64,000 nt of DNA from Comamonadaceae bacterium (lineage in GTDB: Bacteria > Pseudomonadota > Gammaproteobacteria > Burkholderiales > Burkholderiaceae_C), in the NCBI GenBank assembly GCA_947476465.1, contig CANJQN010000015.1, forward strand, positions 29,626 through 93,625, in the 5' to 3' direction. Under the pieces are notes generated by a model that was not told where the DNA came from, did no database searches, and worked only from the letters and a program-made list of their open reading frames with translations. Position 1 is the first letter of the stretch, and every line of letters starts with the position of its first letter. The translations under genes were made by a program, and so were the position numbers. This document shows positions 56,969 through 64,000 of this stretch, piece after piece.

Positions 56969-57754
56969 ATGAAGTCCCTCGTTGCCGCACTGCTGTTGGC
57001 AGTGGTCCCCACCTTGGTGCTGGCGCAGGTCAAACCCGCCGACCCGAAGCCCGCGGCCGCTGCGTCCATGCCAGCGACCGCCACCGCGCCCGAGGCGGCC
57101 AAGCCGCCGCCGGTCAAGGCCAAGTCCGGCAGCCCGGCCAAGTTGCCCCCCCTGGCGCGCTCTGCGCTCAAGGCGGTGGGAGAGGTCACCCCCATCGATG
57201 AAGGCCTCAACCTGGCCCTGACGCCGGCCGAGCTGGAGGTCGCCAAGACGGTCTACGTGGGCGAGATGAAGTGCGAGCTCGGCGCCTCGGTTCTGGTGCG
57301 CCCGGCCCGTCGTGAGGGCTTCTTCATCGTCATCACAAAAGGTGCGCGCTTCATGATGCATCCGGTGGAAAGCCGCACTGGCGCCATTCGCCTGGAAGAC
57401 CCGCGCCGGGGCGCGATGTGGCTGCAACTGGGCAACAAGTCCATGCTCATGAGCCAAAAGCTGGGCCGCCGCCTGGCCGACGAATGCCAGGGCCCTGAGC
57501 AAGTCACCCGCGCCGAGTACCTCAAGAACAACCCGATGCTGGGGCTGCTGGACGGCCAGCGGCCCGGCATGATGGGGCAGGGCGCAGGGCCGATGGGTCC
57601 CGGAGCCGGCCCTGGCCCCGGTATGGGGCCCATGCACCGCCATGGCGAGTCCGCGGATGCCCCTGCTGTGCCCGAACCGTCCGTCGCCGTGCCTGCCGAT
57701 CCCGCCCCGGCACCGGCCGCCGCGCCGGCGGCCTCGGCCGCTACGGGTGGCTGA
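56969..57754 (+). CDS. Uncharacterised secreted protein
   Basis: This 261-residue protein has a signal peptide ([19 protein letters not shown]), a Pro/Ala/Lys linker, and a central globular part (about 65-185: [52 protein letters not shown]) with two Cys. The C-terminus is low-complexity Gly, Met, Pro and Ala-rich. No family was recognised. It lies between the CitE-like gene and acnB, 28 bases after the former. Confidence 0.8.
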   Translation: MKSLVAALLLAVVPTLVLAQVKPADPKPAAAASMPATATAPEAAKPPPVKAKSGSPAKLPPLARSALKAVGEVTPIDEGLNLALTPAELEVAKTVYVGEMKCELGASVLVRPARREGFFIVITKGARFMMHPVESRTGAIRLEDPRRGAMWLQLGNKSMLMSQKLGRRLADECQGPEQVTRAEYLKNNPMLGLLDGQRPGMMGQGAGPMGPGAGPGPGMGPMHRHGESADAPAVPEPSVAVPADPAPAPAAAPAASAATGG

Positions 57755-57815
57755 GTTATTGCATTCGCCAGCCCGACAAGTCCAATTAGATAACCACCCT
57801 GTACGGAGAACTCCC

Positions 57816-60401
57816 ATGCTTCAAGACTACGTTCAACACGTTGCCGAACGCGCGGCCCTTGGCATCCCGCCGCTGCCGCTGTCGGCCAAGCAGACGTCCG
57901 AGCTGATCGAGCTGCTCAAAAGCTCACCGGCTTCCGAGGCCGACTTCCTGCTCGACCTGATCACGCATCGCGTGCCGGCCGGCGTGGACGATGCCGCCAA
58001 GGTCAAGGCCAGCTACCTGGCGGCCGTGGCCCACGGCACCGAGAAATGCAACCTGATTTCGCGCGCCAAGGCAACCGAGTTGCTGGGCACCATGCTGGGC
58101 GGCTACAACATCGGCCCCCTGATCGACCTGCTCGATGACGCGCAGGTCGGCGCCGTTGCGGCCGAGGGCCTGAAGAAAACCCTGCTGATGTTCGACCAGT
58201 TCCACGACGTCCAGGAAAAGGCCGCCAAGGGCAACGCCTACGCCAAGGCCGTGGTGCAAAGCTGGGCCGACGCCGAGTGGTTCACCAGCCGCCCCGAAGT
58301 GCCGCAAAGCATCACGGTCTCGATCTTCAAGGTGGCTGGCGAGATCAACACCGACGACCTGTCCCCCGCTCCTGACGCCTGGAGCCGCCCCGACATCCCG
58401 TTGCACGCCCTGGCGATGCACAAGAACGCGCGCCCGGGCATCGTGCCCGAGGAAGACGGCAAGCGCGGCCCGGTCAAGTTCATAGAAGACCTGCGCGCCA
58501 GGGGCCACCTGGTGGCCTACGTAGGCGACGTGGTCGGCACCGGGTCGTCGCGCAAATCGGCCACCAACAGCGTGCTGTGGTTCACCGGCGAAGACATCCC
58601 CTTCGTGCCGAACAAGCGTTTCGGCGGCGTCTGCCTGGGCAGCAAGATCGCCCCGATCTTCTACAACACCATGGAAGACGCGGGCGCGCTGCCCATCGAA
58701 CTCGATGTGAGCAAGATGGACATGGGCGACACCGTCGAGTTGCGTCCCTACGAGGGCAAGGCCCTCAAGAACGGCGCGGTCATCGCGCAGTTCAAGGTCA
58801 AGAGCGATGTGTTGTTCGACGAAGTGCGTGCCGGCGGGCGCATTCCCCTGATCGTCGGCCGCGGCCTGACTGCCAAGGCCCGCGAGGCCCTGGGCCTGCC
58901 GCCGTCCACCTTGTTCCGCCTGCCGCAGGCGCCGGTGGACACCAAGAAGGGTTACTCCCTGGCGCAGAAGGTGGTCGGCCGCGCCTGCGGCCTGCCCGAA
59001 GGCCGAGGCGTTCGCCCAGGCACCTACTGCGAGCCGAGGATGACCTCGGTCGGTTCACAGGACACCACCGGCCCCATGACCCGCGACGAACTGAAAGACC
59101 TGGCCTGCCTGGGCTTTTCGGCCGACCTCGTGATGCAGTCGTTCTGCCATACCGCGGCCTACCCCAAAAAGGTGGACGTGAAGATGCACCACGAGTTGCC
59201 CGACTTCATCTCCACCCGCGGCGGCATTTCGCTGCGCCCCGGCGACGGCGTGATCCACTCCTGGCTGAACCGCCTGCTGCTGCCCGATACCGTGGGCACC
59301 GGCGGCGACTCGCACACCCGTTTCCCGATCGGCATCAGCTTCCCGGCCGGCTCTGGCCTGGTGGCGTTTGCCGCCGCCACCGGCGTGATGCCGCTGGACA
59401 TGCCCGAGAGCGTGCTGGTGCGCTTCAAGGGCAAGATGCAGCCCGGCGTCACCCTGCGTGACCTGGTCAACGCGATCCCGCTGTACGCCATCAAGGCCGG
59501 TCTGCTGACGGTGGAAAAGAAGGGCAAGACGAACATCTTCTCCGGCCGCATCCTCGAAATCGAAGGCCTGCCCGAGCTGAAGGTGGAGCAAGCCTTCGAG
59601 CTGTCCGACGCCTCCGCCGAGCGCTCGGCCGCCGGCTGCACGGTGCACCTGAACAAGGAGCCGATCATCGAGTACATCAACAGCAACATCACGCTGATGA
59701 AGTGGATGATCGCCAACGGCTATGCCGACCCCCGCACCCTGGGCCGCCGCATCGCCGCCCAGCAAGCCTGGCTGAAGGACCCGCAGCTGCTCAAGGGCGA
59801 TGCCGATGCCGATTACGCCGCCGTGATCGAGATCGACCTGGCCGACGTGCACGAGCCCATCGTGGCCTGCCCGAACGACCCGGACGACGTCAAGACCCTG
59901 TCCGAAGTGGCCGGCGCCAAGATCGACGAAGTGTTCATCGGTTCGTGCATGACCAACATCGGCCACTTCCGCGCGGCGTCCAAGCTGCTCGAAGGCAAGC
60001 GCGACATTCCGGTCAAGCTGTGGGTGGCGCCGCCGACCAAGATGGACGCGCACCAACTGACCGAGGAAGGCCACTACGGCGTGCTCGGCCAGGCCGGCGC
60101 CCGCATGGAAATGCCCGGCTGCTCGCTGTGCATGGGCAACCAGGCGCAGGTAAAAGAGGGCGCGACCGTGTTCTCCACCTCCACCCGCAACTTCCCCAAC
60201 CGCCTGGGCAAGAACAGCAACGTGTACCTGGGCAGCGCTGAACTGGCGTCGATCTGTTCCAAGCTGGGCCGCATTCCCAGCAAGGATGAATACATGGCCG
60301 ACATGGTTGTGCTCAATGCCAGTGGCGACCAGATCTACCAGTACCTGAACTTCGACAAGCTCGGCGAGTACAAGGACGTCGCGGACAAGGTCGCGGCCTG
60401 A
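57816..60401 (+). CDS. acnB: Bifunctional aconitate hydratase 2 / 2-methylisocitrate dehydratase
   Basis: This 861-residue AcnB interconverts citrate and isocitrate. The N-terminal HEAT-like domain (about 1-160) and swivel domain come first ([25 protein letters not shown] and [19 protein letters not shown]). The catalytic domain has the cluster cysteines in [12 protein letters not shown] and [10 protein letters not shown], and [13 protein letters not shown]. The start has GGAG nine bases before it and the canonical [13 protein letters not shown]. Confidence 0.98.
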   Translation: MLQDYVQHVAERAALGIPPLPLSAKQTSELIELLKSSPASEADFLLDLITHRVPAGVDDAAKVKASYLAAVAHGTEKCNLISRAKATELLGTMLGGYNIGPLIDLLDDAQVGAVAAEGLKKTLLMFDQFHDVQEKAAKGNAYAKAVVQSWADAEWFTSRPEVPQSITVSIFKVAGEINTDDLSPAPDAWSRPDIPLHALAMHKNARPGIVPEEDGKRGPVKFIEDLRARGHLVAYVGDVVGTGSSRKSATNSVLWFTGEDIPFVPNKRFGGVCLGSKIAPIFYNTMEDAGALPIELDVSKMDMGDTVELRPYEGKALKNGAVIAQFKVKSDVLFDEVRAGGRIPLIVGRGLTAKAREALGLPPSTLFRLPQAPVDTKKGYSLAQKVVGRACGLPEGRGVRPGTYCEPRMTSVGSQDTTGPMTRDELKDLACLGFSADLVMQSFCHTAAYPKKVDVKMHHELPDFISTRGGISLRPGDGVIHSWLNRLLLPDTVGTGGDSHTRFPIGISFPAGSGLVAFAAATGVMPLDMPESVLVRFKGKMQPGVTLRDLVNAIPLYAIKAGLLTVEKKGKTNIFSGRILEIEGLPELKVEQAFELSDASAERSAAGCTVHLNKEPIIEYINSNITLMKWMIANGYADPRTLGRRIAAQQAWLKDPQLLKGDADADYAAVIEIDLADVHEPIVACPNDPDDVKTLSEVAGAKIDEVFIGSCMTNIGHFRAASKLLEGKRDIPVKLWVAPPTKMDAHQLTEEGHYGVLGQAGARMEMPGCSLCMGNQAQVKEGATVFSTSTRNFPNRLGKNSNVYLGSAELASICSKLGRIPSKDEYMADMVVLNASGDQIYQYLNFDKLGEYKDVADKVAA

Positions 60402-60413
60402 TTGTTCTTCGTG

Positions 60414-60440
60414 GAAAGTCGGCCTTCGGGCCTTCTTTCT
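60414..60440 (+). terminator. Probable terminator of acnB
   Basis: GGCC-TTCG-GGCC (60421-60432) with outer GAAAG/CTTTC pairing (60414-60418 and 60435-60439) and a T-rich tail lies about 20 bases after the acnB stop. Confidence 0.6.
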
Positions 60441-60800
60441 GCGTCTCGGTTGATCGGGGAAGCCGCCGCCTGCCCGACGCTAAGGGAGCACGAAAGGTTT
60501 CAGGCCAGCGTTCGGTCGCATGGGGATGTGGTTCACGCGCCAGCACGTCTGCGCTAGCGAAATGCCCCGGCGTTCTGCCAGCGTGAAACAGCGCAACGAC
60601 GAGGCCGGTGGTTGGGGTGGGGCGGGCGCCGGACGATTCGCGGTCGCCCCAGAGTGGGCGTTTCGTGGTGGTGTTGACGCAGCGGTGGCGGCGTCGACGG
60701 GTGGACGCCCGCGAGATGGACAGAGAACGCTCCACCCCGGCCGGCGGCCGATGCCCACCCTGTCCGTGGAACCTGCAACGCGTTACAAAGCGCCCCGCGG
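60441..60800. other. Intergenic stretch after acnB, no gene seen
   Basis: About 360 bases lie between the acnB terminator and the 3' end of the convergent HMG-CoA lyase gene. Frames on both strands are open but Arg-, Pro- and Ala-rich, without family motifs or good ribosome binding sites, as expected by chance in GC-rich DNA. Confidence 0.4.
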
Positions 60801-61760
60801 TCAGGGGTCGTTATTCCGGGATCCGGAGGTCGCGAGCAGTTGCGTCACCGCGTCAGGCACCGGATGCAGGTCACCGCTGCGCCCCGCCTTCGCCACCTGG
60901 CCCGGCACCTCGTGGCCGACGATGCCGGGCAGGGCGCGGGCCAGCGTGAGCAGGCGCGGCAGGTCCATGCCGGTGTCGCAGCCCATGGCGTCCAGCATGT
61001 GAACGGCGTCCTCGCTGCAGACATTGCCGCTGGCCCCCGGCGCGTAGGGGCAGCCGCCCAAGCCGCCCAGCGAGCCGTCGAAGCGCACGATGCCCGCCTG
61101 TACGCCGGCCAGGATGTTGGCCAGGCCCATGCCGCGGGTGTTGTGGAAATGCAGGGTCAGTTGCAGGTCGGCAAAGCGCTCTTGCAGCGCCTGAGCCATG
61201 CGGGCCACCTGCGCTGGATGCGCCATGCCGGTGGTGTCGCAAATGGTCAGGCCGCGCACGCCCAGGCCGGCAAAGCGCGCGGCCCAGGCCAGCACCTCGT
61301 CCTGCGGCACATCGCCTTCCATCGGGCAGCCAAAGCTGGTGGACAGCGACACGTTCACCGGCGTGCGGCCATCGACCGCGCGAATCACCTGCGACAGCGC
61401 GGCGAAGCTTTTTTCCCGCGTCATGCGCAGGTTGGCGAGGTTGTGGGTTTGCGAGACCGACATCACCAGGTTCAGCTCGTCGGCCTTCGATTCGAGCGCC
61501 CGCTCGGCGCCGCGCAGGTTGGGCACGAGCACGGTGTATTCCACCCCCGGCACGCGGCGGATGCGGCCCATCACCTCCTCGGCGTCGCGCAGCATTGGAA
61601 TGGCCTTGGGTGAGACGAAGGCGGTGACCTCGATCTTGGCGTAGCCGCACTCGGACAGGGCGTCGACCAGCGCGATCTTGTCGTCGGTGGGCACGAAGTC
61701 CGGCTCGATCTGGAAGCCGTCGCGGGTGACGACTTCGTTGAAGAAAACATGTTGCGTCAT
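60801..61760 (-). CDS. Hydroxymethylglutaryl-CoA lyase
   Basis: This 319-residue TIM-barrel enzyme should cleave 3-hydroxy-3-methylglutaryl-CoA (or a close analogue) to acetoacetate and acetyl-CoA, the last step of leucine breakdown. Family blocks are VVTRDGFQIEP with the metal Asp, TSFGCPMEGDVP, LHFHNTRGMG with the metal His pair, and GGLGGCPYAPGASGN with the catalytic Cys. It overlaps the CoA-transferase gene by four bases and lies downstream of it. Confidence 0.93.
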   Translation of the reverse strand: MTQHVFFNEVVTRDGFQIEPDFVPTDDKIALVDALSECGYAKIEVTAFVSPKAIPMLRDAEEVMGRIRRVPGVEYTVLVPNLRGAERALESKADELNLVMSVSQTHNLANLRMTREKSFAALSQVIRAVDGRTPVNVSLSTSFGCPMEGDVPQDEVLAWAARFAGLGVRGLTICDTTGMAHPAQVARMAQALQERFADLQLTLHFHNTRGMGLANILAGVQAGIVRFDGSLGGLGGCPYAPGASGNVCSEDAVHMLDAMGCDTGMDLPRLLTLARALPGIVGHEVPGQVAKAGRSGDLHPVPDAVTQLLATSGSRNNDP

Positions 61761-62971
61761 GATTGCCCTTGGATGACGCCGCGCTCGCGCAGCGCCGCGA
61801 TCTGGGCGTCGCTCAGGCCCACCTCGCGCAGCACGGCCTCGGTGTCCTGGCCCAAGGCGGGCGCGTTGCGGCGGTGGCTGCCCGGTGTGCGCGAGAGCTT
61901 GGGCACGATGCCGGGCACCTCCAGCGTGTCGCCGTCGTCGAGCTTGACCTTCAGGATCATCTCGCGCGCCCGGTAGTGCGGGTCGGCTGCGATGTCGGCC
62001 ACGGTGTAGATCTTGCCTGCCGGCACGGCCGCGCCGTCAAGGGCGATCAGGGCCTCGTCGACGCTGCGCTGCGCGGTCCAGGCGCCGATCGCGGTGTCGA
62101 GCTCGGCCACCCGCTCGACGCGGCCGGCGTTGCGTGCCAGAAGCGGGTCGTTGCCCAGGTCGTCGCGGCCGATCACGGTCATCAGCCGCTTGAAGATGCT
62201 GTCGCCGTTGCCGGCCACCAGCACGTAGCCGCCGTCCTTGCAAAGGTAGGCATTGGTCGGCGCGATGCCGGGCAGTGCGCTGCCGCCGGGGCCGCGCACC
62301 GCGCCGAAGGCGCCGTACTCGGGCAGCAGGCTCTCCATGCAGTTGTAGACCGCCTCATAAAGCGCCACATCGATCACCTGTCCCCTGCCCGAGCGGTGGC
62401 GCTCCTGCAGCGCCGCCAGCACGCCGATCACGCCGTGCAGCGCCGCCAGCGTGTCGCCGATGCTCACGCCCACACGCACCGGCACGCGGCCGGGTTCGGC
62501 GGTGAGGTGGCGCAGGCCGCCCATCGCTTCGCCGACCACGCCGAAGCCGGGGCGGTCGCGGTAGGGACCGGTCTGGCCGTAGCCGCTCACGCGCAGCATG
62601 ATCAGGCGAGGATTGAGTTCAAGCAGGGTGTCGGGCCCCAGGCCCCAGCCTTCCATCGCGCCGGGGCGAAAGTTCTCCACCAGCACGTCGGCTTGCGCGG
62701 CGAGCTTGCGCACGATCTCCTGCGCCTCGGGCTGGCGCAGGTCGAAGGCCACCGAGCGCTTGTTGCGCGACTGAACCTGCCACCACACCGAGGTGCCGTT
62801 TTTCAGCAGCCGCCAGTTGCGCAGCGGATCGCCGGCGCCGGGCGGTTCGATCTTGATCACGTCGGCGCCGAGGTCGGCCAGGGTCTTGGCGGCGAAAGGC
62901 CCGGCGATCAGCTGGCCGAGCTCGATGACCTTGAGGCCGGCCAGGGCGCCGGCGGAAAGTGGTGACTGCAT
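61757..62971 (-). CDS. CaiB/BaiF (class III) CoA-transferase
   Basis: This 404-residue enzyme moves CoA between carboxylates. The N-terminal VIELGQLIAGPFAAKTLADLGADVIKIE, NKRSVAFDL, VLVENFRPGAM and the Asp of RVGVSIGDTLAAL, the expected catalytic residue, are present. The start at 62971 gives MQSPLS and excludes a long unlikely extension. Coupling to HMG-CoA lyase suggests the two act on the same branched-chain acyl-CoA. Confidence 0.93.
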   Translation of the reverse strand: MQSPLSAGALAGLKVIELGQLIAGPFAAKTLADLGADVIKIEPPGAGDPLRNWRLLKNGTSVWWQVQSRNKRSVAFDLRQPEAQEIVRKLAAQADVLVENFRPGAMEGWGLGPDTLLELNPRLIMLRVSGYGQTGPYRDRPGFGVVGEAMGGLRHLTAEPGRVPVRVGVSIGDTLAALHGVIGVLAALQERHRSGRGQVIDVALYEAVYNCMESLLPEYGAFGAVRGPGGSALPGIAPTNAYLCKDGGYVLVAGNGDSIFKRLMTVIGRDDLGNDPLLARNAGRVERVAELDTAIGAWTAQRSVDEALIALDGAAVPAGKIYTVADIAADPHYRAREMILKVKLDDGDTLEVPGIVPKLSRTPGSHRRNAPALGQDTEAVLREVGLSDAQIAALRERGVIQGQS

Positions 62972-63089
62972 GCGCGCAGTGTCGCGGCGGGCGGGGGCCG
63001 CTGTCCATTGCTTTTGCGGTGCCCCAGCCGTCGCGTTCCACGATAGGTCGCCGGCGCCGAGCCCCGGCAGGCCGTACGATACGGCCCCC

Positions 63090-63890
63090 ATGCAGCTGCA
63101 GGATCTATTGTTCTCCCAGGGTTTCGGCACGCGGCGCGTTTGCGCCGGGCTGATCCAGCAGGGCCATGTCGCGGTCGCGGGCCATCCGTGCACCGAGCCC
63201 GCCACCGATGTCGAACCCGAGGGCTTGCACTACACCGTGCAGGGCGTACCCTGGGTCCGCCAGGCCAAGGCCTACCTGATGCTGCACAAGCCGGCCGGCA
63301 CCGAATGCTCGCAAAAGCCCTCGGCCTGGCCCAGCATCTACACCTTGCTGCCTGCGCCGCTGCGTCAGCGGCCGAACAAGGGCGCTGTCACCGGGGTGCA
63401 GGCGGTGGGCCGGCTCGACCAGGACACCACCGGCTTGCTGCTGCTCACCGACGACGGGCAGTTCATCCACCGCATGAGTTCGCCCAGGCACCACGTGCCC
63501 AAGGTCTATGAGGTGGGCACCGACGAGCCGGTGACCGAGGCCCAGCTGCGGCGTCTGCTCGAAGGCGTCACGTTGCACGACGATCCGAAGCCGGTGAAGG
63601 CAGCGGCCTGTGAGCAGACCGGCGAGCGCTCGCTGCGGCTGACGCTGACCGAAGGCAAGTACCACCAGGTCAAGCGCATGGTGGCCGCGGCCGGCAACGC
63701 GGTGGTGGCCTTGCATCGCTCGAGCATCGGCGCGCTGGCGCTGCCTGCGCAGCTGGCGCCCGGGCAGTGGCGGTGGCTCACGTTGGAGGAGGTGGCCGCG
63801 CTGTATGGCGGGGGAGCAGGAACTGATCGTCTCTCTCGGCCGAACCTCGCTTCTGGATCCCCTACTGGGGCTTCCCACGCTGTCAATTGA
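63090..63890 (+). CDS. RsuA-family pseudouridine synthase
   Basis: This 266-residue enzyme has a short N-terminal S4-like region (LQDLLFSQGFGTRRVCAGLIQQGHVAVAG) and the catalytic domain with Asp in VGRLDQDTTGLLLLTDDG. RsuA-type enzymes make pseudouridine 516 in 16S rRNA. The last 25 residues (GTDRLSRPNLASGSP) look untypical and may be read past the ancestral end. The start ATG at 63090 is 118 bases from the divergent CoA-transferase start. Confidence 0.9.
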   Translation: MQLQDLLFSQGFGTRRVCAGLIQQGHVAVAGHPCTEPATDVEPEGLHYTVQGVPWVRQAKAYLMLHKPAGTECSQKPSAWPSIYTLLPAPLRQRPNKGAVTGVQAVGRLDQDTTGLLLLTDDGQFIHRMSSPRHHVPKVYEVGTDEPVTEAQLRRLLEGVTLHDDPKPVKAAACEQTGERSLRLTLTEGKYHQVKRMVAAAGNAVVALHRSSIGALALPAQLAPGQWRWLTLEEVAALYGGGAGTDRLSRPNLASGSPTGASHAVN

Positions 63891-64000
63891 TTTCCATCTC
63901 CGGTTCGGCGCTGCGCTGAGTGGCTGAACGAGGAACAGACTGCAAACCTACTGTCGGCCTTGTTGACGTTCTGCCCGCAAGGGCAAGTGTTGAACGTCGG
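63891..64000. other. Right edge of window, no gene assigned
   Basis: The last 110 bases hold no start or motif that could be supported. A gene may begin or end beyond the edge. Confidence 0.3.

Overview
The window is a GC-rich, densely packed chromosomal segment of a betaproteobacterium. The order Burkholderiales is well supported and Comamonadaceae is the likely family. The evidence is gene order: fabF-rpoE-rseA-rseB-mucD-lepA-lepB-DUF4845-rnc-era-recO-pdxJ-acpS, leuC-entericidin-leuD-leuB-asd-fimV-truA-trpF-trpB-trpA-accD, and sdhCDAB-sdhE-gltA next to mdh and acnB. Three orphan Bug-type solute-binding proteins and GC-rich palindromic repeats point the same way. No rRNA, tRNA, CRISPR array, insertion sequence or prophage was seen.

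Region 1 (1-16.5 kb, plus strand) is housekeeping. It holds the end of fabF, a small membrane protein, the envelope-stress sigma factor rpoE with rseA, rseB and the protease mucD, then lepA, lepB, rnc, era, recO, pdxJ, a 2H-phosphoesterase-like gene, acpS, nagZ, a pabB-pabC fusion and a HAD-like gene. Many genes overlap by one to four bases. A sigma-E-like promoter lies before mucD, and a candidate small RNA or attenuator with a strong terminator lies before lepA. nagZ carries a palindromic repeat translated in frame.

Region 2 (16.5-32.4 kb) is accessory metabolism, interrupted by lysS and a YgjP-like metallopeptidase gene. It has a MocR regulator with a ThDP enzyme, divergent from a frameshifted Bug gene and a TauD-like dioxygenase. 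It also has a yefM-yoeB toxin-antitoxin pair beside a possible gene remnant, a MaoC-like dehydratase with a second Bug gene behind a striking AT-rich operator, and a third Bug gene with an SDR, divergent from an amidohydrolase, plus another amidohydrolase. Substrates cannot be named from sequence.

Region 3 (32.5-48.4 kb) is mostly minus strand: a LON-domain protein, yggT (plus), accD-trpA-trpB-trpF, truA, fimV, asd, leuB, leuD, an entericidin-like lipoprotein, leuC and a LysR regulator, then an aldo/keto reductase (plus). The accD-trp block is bracketed by inverted copies of a 46-base repeat core. A MITE-like inverted repeat sits between leuB and leuD.

Region 4 (48.4-60.4 kb) is a TCA-cycle cluster: gltA, sdhE, sdhB, sdhA, sdhD, sdhC and a HutC-type GntR regulator on minus, then mdh, a CitE-like lyase, an unknown secreted protein and acnB on plus. 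The gntR-mdh gap has a palindromic candidate operator. The window ends with an HMG-CoA lyase and CoA-transferase pair (minus) and an RsuA-type pseudouridine synthase (plus).
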